Source of the DNA: Paracoccaceae bacterium | GTDB taxonomy: Bacteria > Pseudomonadota > Alphaproteobacteria > Rhodobacterales > Rhodobacteraceae | Length of the DNA stretch: 41,992 bases | Reading direction: 5' to 3' | Assembly (NCBI GenBank): GCA_028874915.1 | Contig: JAPPHA010000058.1 | Location: 1-41,992 of the forward strand | Part shown: in pieces, positions 25,574 through 33,793 of the stretch | How the letters are laid out: each line of letters begins with the position of its first letter | Position numbering within the stretch: position 1 is the first letter of the stretch | The notes under the pieces: model-generated | Databases searched by the model: none | Told to the model about the DNA's origin: nothing | What the model saw: only the letters and a program-made list of their open reading frames with translations | Position numbers and translations under genes: made by a program

Positions 25574-26659
25574 ATGTTGTCTTCAAGGCCTCGAAACGGG
25601 CAGCAGGTTTCGTCACGGTGGAAACGGAATTCATGGGTCATCGGTCCAGGACTCGCACTTGTCCTTGCCGTCAAGATGGCGGCTGTGGGATTGCAGACGG
25701 AGATCGGAGCCCAGGATCCGGATCCGCCCTGGAACGAATCCTTTCCGGAACTCACGCGTGCGCAGATCGAAGCCGCCAAGGGCCTCGCCCGCCATCTCCG
25801 TCATCTCCCGGCGGGCGGGCGCCCGGAACGGGCGCGAGACCTCAACTGGGGCTGGTTCTGGCGCAATCGGCCGATTGGCAATCTCGATCGTTCGACGCTC
25901 CGTGCGCTGTTGGCCGGGACCGTCTTCATCTACCGAATTCATACGGCCGCCGCCGGCCGCGACCCGGCCCCGGACCATGGCATTCACTATGGTGTCTTTA
26001 CCGAGGATGGATGGTTGTGGAGCTGCAGTGACCCCTGGGCGGGCTCATACCCGATCCAACCCCGGCTTTACCGTTATTCCCTTGCCCGCGACCTCGTCGG
26101 TGCGGCCACCTTCGTGACACATGCGGCCGACCGCGGACAGGGCGGGAGATCGCAGGCATTGCAATCCACCGCCCGTTCCGGAGAGCCGGTTGTCGGCGCA
26201 ATCGATTGGCCGGGCGGTGATCCCCCGGACTTTCCCGACCTGCTGGCCGGCCCGGTCCGGTCCTGGCCGCCCGGGACCGGAACGACGGATCCGGAGTCCC
26301 GCACTTTCGTCACCGGTCGTCCCATCATCTACGACCCCTTGAGCGGAACCCTTTCGGTCCATGTTGCCCGGGGCGGCGCCTGGCGCTGGCTTTCCGGTCC
26401 GATTCGGCCTGACCGAAATGGAATCCTCTCCGATCCTTGCCCGGGCATTCCCGAACTTCCGGGACCTCGCCATTGGGCGCAGGTCGGACAGTCGGATTCC
26501 GTCGTCACCCGATCCGTGAGTCTGAACGACCGGCGCCATCCCGGCCGCGACCTTCCGGTCTTGTTCGATCAGGACCCGGACCGGCCGCTGACGATGGGAA
26601 TGTACTTCTCGATCTATCCGCCGCCCGGGACCCAACCGAGGTCACGCGATGTTCGATGA
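25574..26659 (+). CDS. Exported protein of unknown function
   Basis: A 361-residue protein starting at ATG 25574. The N-terminus has a basic region (SSRWKRNSW) followed by a hydrophobic core (VIGPGLALVLAVKMAAVGL), which looks like a signal peptide or anchor, so the body should be periplasmic. The body is rich in Pro, Trp, Arg and Gly, with conspicuous segments LNWGWFWRNRPIGNLD, HYGVFTEDGWLWSCSDPWAG and RTFVTGRPIIYDPLSG. I recognise no family. Its stop overlaps the start of the next gene by 11 nt, so the two are coupled. fdhA follows 115 bases after the second gene, in the same direction. Confidence 0.65.
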   Translation: MLSSRPRNGQQVSSRWKRNSWVIGPGLALVLAVKMAAVGLQTEIGAQDPDPPWNESFPELTRAQIEAAKGLARHLRHLPAGGRPERARDLNWGWFWRNRPIGNLDRSTLRALLAGTVFIYRIHTAAAGRDPAPDHGIHYGVFTEDGWLWSCSDPWAGSYPIQPRLYRYSLARDLVGAATFVTHAADRGQGGRSQALQSTARSGEPVVGAIDWPGGDPPDFPDLLAGPVRSWPPGTGTTDPESRTFVTGRPIIYDPLSGTLSVHVARGGAWRWLSGPIRPDRNGILSDPCPGIPELPGPRHWAQVGQSDSVVTRSVSLNDRRHPGRDLPVLFDQDPDRPLTMGMYFSIYPPPGTQPRSRDVR

Positions 26660-27131
26660 ACCGCCTGAATTCAGGATGGCGCCTCTCGACATGGACCCTC
26701 GATTGACCGTCCGCGCCATCGAGATCGCCTATGTTCTCGCCTACCGGTCGCTTGACGTCGATTCTCGGCGCGTATTGGCCGTGGCGCTCCCCCGACTGGT
26801 TACCGGCAATACCAGGCCGGTCGAACCCGGCCTCGGGCAGGCTGTGTTCGTGTCCATTTCCGAGTGCTGTATGGTCTGGGGCCTCGACGATTCCGTAGCG
26901 GCGGCTGCCCGATTGTCTTGCGCTTGCGTCGGACTGCAGGCCGCAACCGTTCCGTTCCGCTGGTATCAGGAGTCGGGATCGCCCGGAATCATCCGGATGG
27001 GCTGGCTCGCCAGCCATCTCGTGACCGAGCGGCCTTGGGGAGCGGGCCTGATCTTTACGTCGCAGATTCTGGCTGTCGCGGAAATGCTTCTCCGGGAAAT
27101 CCGGTCAGACCCGGAGCCCGTCCGGCCTTGA
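26649..27131 (+). CDS. Small protein of unknown function coupled to the exported protein
   Basis: A 160-residue soluble-looking protein. ATG 26649 lies inside the end of the preceding gene, with GAGG 8 bases upstream. It is mostly helical with repeated Ala/Leu/Val stretches (TVRAIEIAYVLAYRSLDVDS, SVAAAARLSCACVGLQAA, GLIFTSQILAVAEMLLREIR). Five cysteines cluster around residues 75–100 (SECCMVWG, LSCACVG), which could be a metal or disulfide site. No family was recognised and there is no signal peptide. The position between an exported protein and fdhA hints at a link to respiration or formate metabolism, but only by context. Confidence 0.65.
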   Translation: MFDEPPEFRMAPLDMDPRLTVRAIEIAYVLAYRSLDVDSRRVLAVALPRLVTGNTRPVEPGLGQAVFVSISECCMVWGLDDSVAAAARLSCACVGLQAATVPFRWYQESGSPGIIRMGWLASHLVTERPWGAGLIFTSQILAVAEMLLREIRSDPEPVRP

Positions 27132-27246
27132 TAAACGCCATCTCGGGCCCAAAGGGACCGACTTTCGGTTTGTGGGAGCGCATCGTCCCGGTGTAATGAA
27201 GCCGTTGGGAATCTATGACGGCTGTTCGAGAGCGGGGGGAACCCGG

Positions 27247-30021
27247 ATGCCGAAAACGAACTTTGTCCTGGATGGCATGGCGGTGACCGCCAATGATGGA
27301 GAGACCGTCTGGGAGGTGGCCAAACGCGTTGGCATCCGGATCCCCCATCTTTGCCATGCCGATGAACCGGGCTACCGGTCGGACGGAAACTGCCGGGCCT
27401 GCATGGTCGAAATCGACGGGGAACGGACGCTGGCAGCGTCCTGTATCCGGACACCGACCGAAGGCATGGTCGTCCGGACGGCAACCGAACGGGCCGAGAA
27501 GTCCCGGCGCCTTGTGACCGAACTGCTCCTGAGCGACCAGCCCGCCCGGGATGCGGCGCATGACCGGTCGTCCCATCTATGGGACATGGCTGACCGCCAG
27601 GGGGTTGCCGTCTCGCGATTCCCGGCGGTTGAGCCTGACCACGTACCTCTCCTCGACGACAGCCACGTGGCGATGTCGGTCAATCTCGATGCCTGCATTC
27701 ATTGCAATCTCTGCGTTCGAGCCTGTCGCGAAGTCCAGGTCAATGACGTGATCGGAATGGCCGGGCGCGGCCATGGCAGCCAGATCGTGTTTGACATGAA
27801 TGATCCGATGGGCGCGTCGACCTGCGTCGCCTGCGGCGAGTGCGTTCAGGCCTGTCCGACCGGGGCGCTGATGCCGGCAACCGGCGTCGACGATGCCCAG
27901 CGAGGCGACAGCCAGGCCTATGACCGAGACGTCGCATCCGTCTGTCCATTCTGCGGGGTGGGTTGCCAGATCAGCATCAAGGTCCGGGACGACCGGATCC
28001 TCTGGGTCGACGGCGCTCCCGGTCCGGCCAATGAACAGCGCCTGTGCGTCAAGGGCCGCTTCGGTTTCGACTACGTCCATCACGAGCATCGACTGACCCG
28101 GCCTCTGATCCGTCGCGAAGACGTCCGCAAGGGACTGGACGTTGATCCCTCGAATCCACTCAGCCATTTTCGTGAAGCCAGCTGGGACGAGGCCATGGCG
28201 GCGGCCGCCGGCGGCCTGGCCCGTATCCGCGACGCCCATGGCGGGCGGGCCATTGCCGGCTTTGGGTCCGCCAAATGCACCAATGAGGAAGCCTATCTCT
28301 TCCAGAAGCTGATCCGCCAGGGTTTCGGACACAACAATGTCGATCATTGTACGCGTCTCTGCCATGCGTCGTCGGTGGCGGCGCTGATGGAGAACATCGG
28401 CTCGGGTGCGGTGACCGCCACCTTCAACGAAATCGAGAACGCGGATGTGGCAATCGTTATCGGGGCCAATCCGGTCGAGAACCATCCGGTGGCGGCGACC
28501 TATTTCAAGCAGTTCGCGAAACGGGGCGGCAAGCTCATTGTCATGGACCCCCGCGGCCAGACGCTGGGCCGCCACGCGACTCACAGTCTCCAGTTCCGGC
28601 CGGGAACGGATGTCTCGATGCTGAATGCGATCATGCATGTGATCGTCGAGGAAGAACTCTACGACCGGCAATACATTTCCGCCTACACAGAGAACTGGGA
28701 TGCGCAAAAAGCCCATCTCAAGGCATTTCCACCCGAAAGGATGGAGGCCGTCTGCGGTATCCCTGCGGACACGCTGCGGGCGGTCGCCCGTGACTTTGCC
28801 GGTGCAAGGGCCGCGATGATCTTCTGGGGGATGGGGATTTCACAACATGTTCACGGGACCGACAATTCCCGCTGCCTGATTTCCCTGGCGCTGATGACGG
28901 GGCAGGTCGGTCGCCCCGGAACGGGACTGCACCCGCTTCGCGGCCAGAACAACGTTCAGGGCGCCTCCGACGCGGGGCTGATCCCGATGTTCTTGCCGGA
29001 CTACCAGAGTGTCGAGGACGACCGGGTCCGCGCGGCCTTTTCGAAGACCTGGAATTCGGGAGATTTCTCCGCCGAGAAGGGTCTGACCGTTGTCGAAATC
29101 ATGGACGCGGTATGTGCTGGCGACATCAAGGGGATGTATGTCGTCGGCGAAAACCCCGCGATGTCGGACCCGGACCTTCAGCACGCCCGCCACGCACTGG
29201 AGTCGCTGGACCATCTGGTCGTTCAGGACATCTTTCTGACCGAAACCGCCAACTATGCCGATGTGATCCTGCCGGCCTCGGCCTTTGTCGAGAAGACCGG
29301 GACCGTGACCAACACCAACCGGCAGGTCCAGATGGGCCGTCCCGCCGTCAGTCCGCCCGGCGAAGCCCGGGAAGACTGGGCGATCATCGTCGAGATGGGA
29401 CGCCGCCTGGGTCTGAGCTGGACCTATTCGCATCCTTCAGAGGTCTTCACCGAGATGAAGGAGAACATGCACTCTCTCGACAACATCACCTGGGAGCGCC
29501 TCGAGCGGCAGAATGTGGTCACCTATCCTTCGCACTCGCCGGAGGATCCGGGTCAGCCCATCGTCTTTGGCGACGGGTTTCCGAGGCCCGAGGCCCGGGC
29601 CCGGTTCACGCCCGCGGGTATCGTGCCGCCCGACGACCTGCCGGATGCGGACTATCCGATGATCCTCACGACGGGCCGGCAACTGGAGCACTGGCACACA
29701 GGCTCGATGACGCGACGTGCAAAGGTTCTGGATGCCGTCGAACCGGAAGCGAGCTGTTCGCTGCATCCGCGGACCCTGCGACGGCTGGGGACGGAACCCG
29801 GACAATTCGTAACTCTGACGACCAAACGCGGATCGATCACCGTGATGGCCCGGGGAGACCGTTCGGTTGCCGAAGACATGGTGTTCGTTCCCTTTGCCTA
29901 TGTCGAGGCGGCCGCCAATGTCCTGACCAATCCGGTGCTCGACCCTTGGGGCAAGATCCCGGAATTCAAGTTTTCCGCCGTGCGGGTCGAACCGGCGGCG
30001 ACTCCGGTCGCGGCGCTATAG
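27247..30021 (+). CDS. fdhA: Formate dehydrogenase alpha subunit (molybdopterin, Fe-S)
   Basis: A 924-residue enzyme oxidising formate to CO2. The N-terminal [2Fe-2S] domain has Cys36, 49, 52 and 66. Two [4Fe-4S] motifs follow, CIHCNLCVRAC (150–160) and CVACGECVQAC (193–203). The catalytic domain opens with CPFCGVGC (233–240) and Cys267 for another [4Fe-4S]. HCTRLCHASSV places Cys372 where selenoenzymes have Sec, so molybdenum (or tungsten) is held by cysteine. The His/Cys cluster usual between the ferredoxin and [4Fe-4S] parts is absent (DAAHDRSSHLWDMADRQ). ATG 27247 has GGGGGGAA upstream. No beta/gamma subunit or fdhD is adjacent, so the electron partner is elsewhere or the enzyme is of the single-subunit type. 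Confidence 0.92.
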   Translation: MPKTNFVLDGMAVTANDGETVWEVAKRVGIRIPHLCHADEPGYRSDGNCRACMVEIDGERTLAASCIRTPTEGMVVRTATERAEKSRRLVTELLLSDQPARDAAHDRSSHLWDMADRQGVAVSRFPAVEPDHVPLLDDSHVAMSVNLDACIHCNLCVRACREVQVNDVIGMAGRGHGSQIVFDMNDPMGASTCVACGECVQACPTGALMPATGVDDAQRGDSQAYDRDVASVCPFCGVGCQISIKVRDDRILWVDGAPGPANEQRLCVKGRFGFDYVHHEHRLTRPLIRREDVRKGLDVDPSNPLSHFREASWDEAMAAAAGGLARIRDAHGGRAIAGFGSAKCTNEEAYLFQKLIRQGFGHNNVDHCTRLCHASSVAALMENIGSGAVTATFNEIENADVAIVIGANPVENHPVAATYFKQFAKRGGKLIVMDPRGQTLGRHATHSLQFRPGTDVSMLNAIMHVIVEEELYDRQYISAYTENWDAQKAHLKAFPPERMEAVCGIPADTLRAVARDFAGARAAMIFWGMGISQHVHGTDNSRCLISLALMTGQVGRPGTGLHPLRGQNNVQGASDAGLIPMFLPDYQSVEDDRVRAAFSKTWNSGDFSAEKGLTVVEIMDAVCAGDIKGMYVVGENPAMSDPDLQHARHALESLDHLVVQDIFLTETANYADVILPASAFVEKTGTVTNTNRQVQMGRPAVSPPGEAREDWAIIVEMGRRLGLSWTYSHPSEVFTEMKENMHSLDNITWERLERQNVVTYPSHSPEDPGQPIVFGDGFPRPEARARFTPAGIVPPDDLPDADYPMILTTGRQLEHWHTGSMTRRAKVLDAVEPEASCSLHPRTLRRLGTEPGQFVTLTTKRGSITVMARGDRSVAEDMVFVPFAYVEAAANVLTNPVLDPWGKIPEFKFSAVRVEPAATPVAAL

Positions 30022-30054
30022 GACACGCGCTTCGTCGACAGTTCCAGGATCGCC

Positions 30055-30074
30055 GAAGCCAGGAAGCTGGCTTC
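30055..30074. terminator. Hairpin between convergent fdhA and DUF3035 genes
   Basis: GAAGCCAG-GAAG-CTGGCTTC is a perfect 8-bp stem with a 4-base loop, in the 99-bp gap between two convergent stops. It has no clear T-run on either side, so it may slow or stop transcription with help, or simply protect 3' ends. Confidence 0.45.
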
Positions 30075-30120
30075 AGAAAACGGATGGACGGTACCCGGCG
30101 ACTGGGCGCCCGGGTCAGTT

Positions 30121-30669
30121 TCAGTTTTCGAAAACGAGCCCGCGCCGGCGTTCCGATTCCGGCGGCGCTGCAGGCGTCGCAATACCCGCCGTTCTCAGGC
30201 GGTCGCGTTCGTCATAAGGATCGAGCGACTGGTTTTCGTAAATGTCGAAATACACATTGGTCCCGAACAGGCGGTTCAGGATCCTCGGTCGGTGTTCCGC
30301 GCGCAACCGGGCATCGGCGGTCGCGAGTTCGGACCGGATACCGGGGTCAATTCCGTGGCGGCTTACCACCTCGATCAGCGACTGGTCGCGTGCCGGAATC
30401 CCGGCGCCGTCCCGTGTCCGCGGTGACCCGCCGAGTGCAGCGATGGCGTCCTGTTGCGGGGCCTGGGAAACCCGGTTGGGAGCACCGGGTGTCGGTGTCG
30501 GCAGAGCCGCGACATCCGCCGGAACGTCGCCCGGCTGCGACAGTGCCTTGCCGGGAATGACCGAGAACTCGTTCGGGCCGGGCTTGGCGACGTTGTCGCT
30601 GCATCCGGTGGCGACGAGGCAGACCGTGGACAGAAATGCGGTCAGAATCTGAACGGAGCCTATGCGCAA
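30121..30669 (-). CDS. DUF3035 lipoprotein
   Basis: A 182-residue outer-envelope lipoprotein. The start is TTG 30669 with AGGAGA 5–10 bases upstream. The signal ends in the lipobox LVATGC, with Cys about residue 23 lipidated. The mature part has the family-like GPNEFSVIPGKALSQPGD, a Pro-rich stretch, a predicted helix (RSELATADARLRAEHRP) and YENQSLDPYDERDRLRTAGI near the end. DUF3035 lipoproteins lie next to lspA in many alphaproteobacteria, as here (43 bases behind it). The function is not established. As a lipoprotein it depends on the signal peptidase encoded just upstream. Confidence 0.85.
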   Translation of the reverse strand: MRIGSVQILTAFLSTVCLVATGCSDNVAKPGPNEFSVIPGKALSQPGDVPADVAALPTPTPGAPNRVSQAPQQDAIAALGGSPRTRDGAGIPARDQSLIEVVSRHGIDPGIRSELATADARLRAEHRPRILNRLFGTNVYFDIYENQSLDPYDERDRLRTAGIATPAAPPESERRRGLVFEN

Positions 30670-30712
30670 GTCTCGTCTCCTGTCCTCTTCGTGGCGACTA
30701 TTGTCCGGGCCG

Positions 30713-31192
30713 TTAAGGGCGTCCGCGGTCCCGGTTTAGGCGGTTGCCGAACGCGATCAGCCCGAAGGCGCCGACAAATATGAATACATCGGCGAGATTG
30801 AAACTGAAAGGGTTGTGGACGCCGCAACAGGAAACGTTCAGAAAGTCGGCCACGGCGCCATGCCGGATCCGATCGATACCATTGCCGAGTATTCCTCCCA
30901 ACAGGGCACCCACGAGCAACGGTCCCAGCCAGCCCCGGATTCGCCGCGCCCAGACGAGAACCACAACGGCGGCCAGAACCGAAACCGCGACCAGAACCCA
31001 TCGCATCACCTCCGACCCGCTGGCGAACAGACCGAAATTGATTCCCTCGTTCCACGCCATGCGGAATTGGAGAAACGGGGGGAATACGTCCAGGGCCAGC
31101 CGGGATTCGAGGTCAAGGCCATAGACAACGCCCCACTTGCTGCACTGGTCTGCCAGCAAGGCAATGGCCGTAATAGCCAGGATTCGGCTCAC
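30713..31192 (-). CDS. lspA: Lipoprotein signal peptidase (LspA, signal peptidase II)
   Basis: A 159-residue inner-membrane aspartyl protease that cuts prolipoproteins before the lipidated Cys. Four membrane segments are visible. The two catalytic aspartates lie in IDRIRHGAVADFLNV (second Asp of that stretch) and FNLADVFIFVG. WNEGINFGLFASG is the conserved loop. GTG 31192 is the likely start because GGAGGG lies 9 bases upstream. ATG-like starts to 31228 would add twelve residues. The usual upstream ileS is missing: more than 1.4 kb of non-coding DNA precedes it instead. Confidence 0.93.
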   Translation of the reverse strand: MSRILAITAIALLADQCSKWGVVYGLDLESRLALDVFPPFLQFRMAWNEGINFGLFASGSEVMRWVLVAVSVLAAVVVLVWARRIRGWLGPLLVGALLGGILGNGIDRIRHGAVADFLNVSCCGVHNPFSFNLADVFIFVGAFGLIAFGNRLNRDRGRP

Positions 31193-32631
31193 GATCGGGT
31201 CCCTCCGGATTCCATGAACCTGTCCCAATTCAAACGCGTGCGGTTCGCCTGAATGGGCGCGGACCCGGGTGGATCCGGAACCTCCGGCCGCGGACGCACA
31301 TATCCGGATTGGCCGGGTCTGGACGCCAGGAACCGGGTCGCGCGGATTCCTGCGGTTTCCGCGGACCGGCCCTGGCCGAAGGCCGGATCGGAAATCGCTT
31401 TTGGCCGCGGCAGGAATCCCCTCTGGGTTGCCTTGGAACCGGGTCCGCAGGGTTCACCCTTCATTCTGTCACCTCGATGTTGCGCGGAGAGAGCGAATCA
31501 CAACGCCTTGCAAGAGGCAACCACCGCCTGGCGAAACGGATCGATGATTCACTTCGATGGCTGGACCCGAAACGAATGATCAACCGGTCCGAATTGTATG
31601 ACGGGCGCTTCGGGCGGGACGACCGGCGGAAAGCCCTCCTTTTCGACGTCGGCGAGTGCTTGAGTCAGTTGAGGCCCGGTTGGCCATTTGGAACGGCACG
31701 GCGTGTCCCCATCGAGCTCAAGAACAGTGTCGACGCCCCCTTTCAGTGCGAGGCCGCGGTCACCTTCCGTAAGTCTTGATCGATTCCGCGTCGGGCGGCC
31801 ACGGCGTGTTGGCATGGGTATTGCGTCTGCTCCATGGACCTGAACTCCACACGGCTTTCGCGGTTCAAGAAAAGGAACGTGCTGCACACGAATGGATCGG
31901 GTTTCGCAATTGGCGGGGATAACGACAGGCCAAGACTTTGGCCGTCGCCAACGTTCCAATGTCGAGTTGCGTCAAGGTGACCTTCGGCGTCCTTGACCAA
32001 AATCGAACTTGCTGCCATTCACATGAAAGATAATCGGAGTATAAATGGATTGGAGTCGCGAAAATAACTAATGGCAGATTAGATGGTTGCTCTTGATCGT
32101 TGTCCTCAGGATCGACCGAAGCAATCGTAGGCTCCGTCTTGCCAATGAGCAGGCATGAAACGCCATGGTCCCGACAGGACCAGGTTTATGGATTCCGCCA
32201 TTTGAATTGTCCTGTCGGAAGCGGAGTCATACGTTCGCCCTTGTTGACAATACGGCAACAGACAAGGTGAAGGATGGACATTGCAGATCCGGGGTCGTGG
32301 AAGGTCGTTCGGGATCGGGCTCCGGCTGATACGAAGGCACTGTGGACGTTGGTGTCCGGGGTTGCATGCCCGTGGGACGGGCTCGCGCGGCGTCAGACAG
32401 GGAATTCCTGTGTCGGAACGGGCCTTCCAATTCGTCAATTGTCCGGATGAGCACAAACGAAACCGACACGGTTGTGTTCATTGTCTACATTGTGGTATGC
32501 GATCAAGTATACCGAATGCGCGCATATCTTGGTGATCAATCTCTGCGCAGGTTTGCTTGTGGAAGTTCCGATTGCGCGTAAGTGCGGCGCGTGTTAGGCC
32601 GTGCCGAATCGAATCAATTGAGGCACAAACC
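31193..32631. other. 1.4-kb region without a supportable gene
   Basis: Short frames on both strands show no family resemblance. A minus-strand frame 31959–31549 (with GVDTVLELDGDTPCRS and ALADVEKEGFPP) has some coding look, but no recognised relative. There is an AT-richer patch near 32020–32100. Decayed genes are possible. Confidence 0.35.
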
Positions 32632-33081
32632 ATGACATCTCCCATACTCAATGAAATTGCGGGCGTTCTCGCCCGCGCGGAAGCTGCGGCTTATGAACGT
32701 GGAAAATCAGATGGTCGGCAGGAACTGCTGGACGAGCTGATTGCACGTGCGGGCGACGCGAAGAAACCGGCTCGTCCGGCACGGAAAAAGCGGGCGGCAC
32801 AGCGGAAACCGCGTCGCAGCGCCGCCAGTGGCGGGCAGGCTGCGAAGGTCCGCCCCGCGTCGGAGAGAAAACGGGCTCCGAAAGGAGTCGTAAGGAGCCT
32901 GGTACACCGCGCTCTTTCGTCCAGCCCCGGTCTCAAGCCCGCGGAAATCCTGAATCATGCGACCGATGATTTTGAAAGAATGGTCCAGCTGCCTTCCGTC
33001 CGCAATGAACTGCGGCGCGGAAACCTGGCCGGCCTGTATGTCAATACGGACGGCGCGTGGTCCCTGTCAGGTGCGGCTTAG
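32632..33081 (+). CDS. Histone-H1-like basic protein with C-terminal winged-helix-like domain
   Basis: A 149-residue protein from ATG 32632. Residues 1–42 are an amphipathic helix (AGVLARAEAAAYERGKSDGR). Residues ~45–85 are a Lys/Arg/Ala-rich linker (KKPARPARKKRAAQRKPRRS) like eukaryotic H1 tails. Residues ~85–149 (VVRSLVHRALSSSPGLKPAE, LPSVRNELRRGNLAGLYVNT) look like a small winged helix of the kind found in HTH-containing nucleoid proteins. It probably binds DNA with little sequence specificity and helps to organise the nucleoid, which is inference. The ribosome site (ATTGAGGCA) is weak. It stands alone between long gaps. Confidence 0.7.
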   Translation: MTSPILNEIAGVLARAEAAAYERGKSDGRQELLDELIARAGDAKKPARPARKKRAAQRKPRRSAASGGQAAKVRPASERKRAPKGVVRSLVHRALSSSPGLKPAEILNHATDDFERMVQLPSVRNELRRGNLAGLYVNTDGAWSLSGAA

Positions 33082-33793
33082 GACGTCGCGAAGGAGCAGT
33101 TGTCCAGGGCCATCGGCCGCCACAATGAGTTCCGGTGCGGGCGATTCGGTGGAATTGCCTGCATCGAGCGCTATCCTGTGAGACCGTCGGGACTCCATGC
33201 CGGATGACGATGTACGCAAGTAAGGCTTGACGGATCATTCGAACGGGCGGGGGCGCAGGTCAGTGATCCTGCCGATGTCCCGGACCCCGACTTCAATTTC
33301 GCTGCGTTTCCATTCATTGCGACATCTGTTGCTGTCGTTCAGATAAACGGCACTCCTGCGCTTGTTCAATCGTCGGTCCTGCCGTGTGCATTGTCGGGAC
33401 TCCCGAGGACGCCACGGCAATCCATCCCGTTCGGGCCAACAAGGGCAGGGCCGTGGCTCGCACCGATTCGCCATGAACGGTAAAGCCGTTCGGTTGGAAT
33501 CGGGGGCCGCCGTACGACGGTCGCGCAGGTTGGTTGATCGCGAGACAGGAATCTGCAGGAACGATCCTCCGAAACCGGTGCGCGCTCACCGCCGGTGAGG
33601 CCTTGAAACCAGCGTGCCATCATCTCCGCCTGGATCTGCGATCGACTGTCGTGATGATGGATCCAACCCAATTTCGGTCACTGGAATCGCTACGGAGGTT
33701 TGACAGGGAAAATCCCCGGATTTACTGTCCTTGCCCATGGGCAGGTTGACAGGAACGTTCCCCGAATTCATCGACTTTCCGGGATGCGGGTTC
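33082..33793. other. Non-coding stretch upstream of the WD40–cytochrome gene
   Basis: No recognised gene. The frame of the following gene is open from 33731. Nothing else was supported. Confidence 0.4.

Noticed and set aside
27577-28716. 379-codon minus-strand frame
   Set aside because: It is entirely antisense to fdhA, whose metal-binding motifs are unmistakable.
30022-30120. In-frame continuation after the fdhA stop (DTRFVDSSRIAEARKLAS)
   Set aside because: It looks coding-like for about 30 codons, but it follows a normal stop and contains the hairpin. FdhA already has its usual C-terminus.
29112-30560. 482-codon plus-strand frame overlapping the fdhA end
   Set aside because: It is Arg/Gly-rich shadow sequence across fdhA and antisense to the DUF3035 lipoprotein.
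31549-31959. 136-codon minus-strand frame upstream of lspA
   Set aside because: It has some coding look but no start context, no family, and competing frames on both strands.
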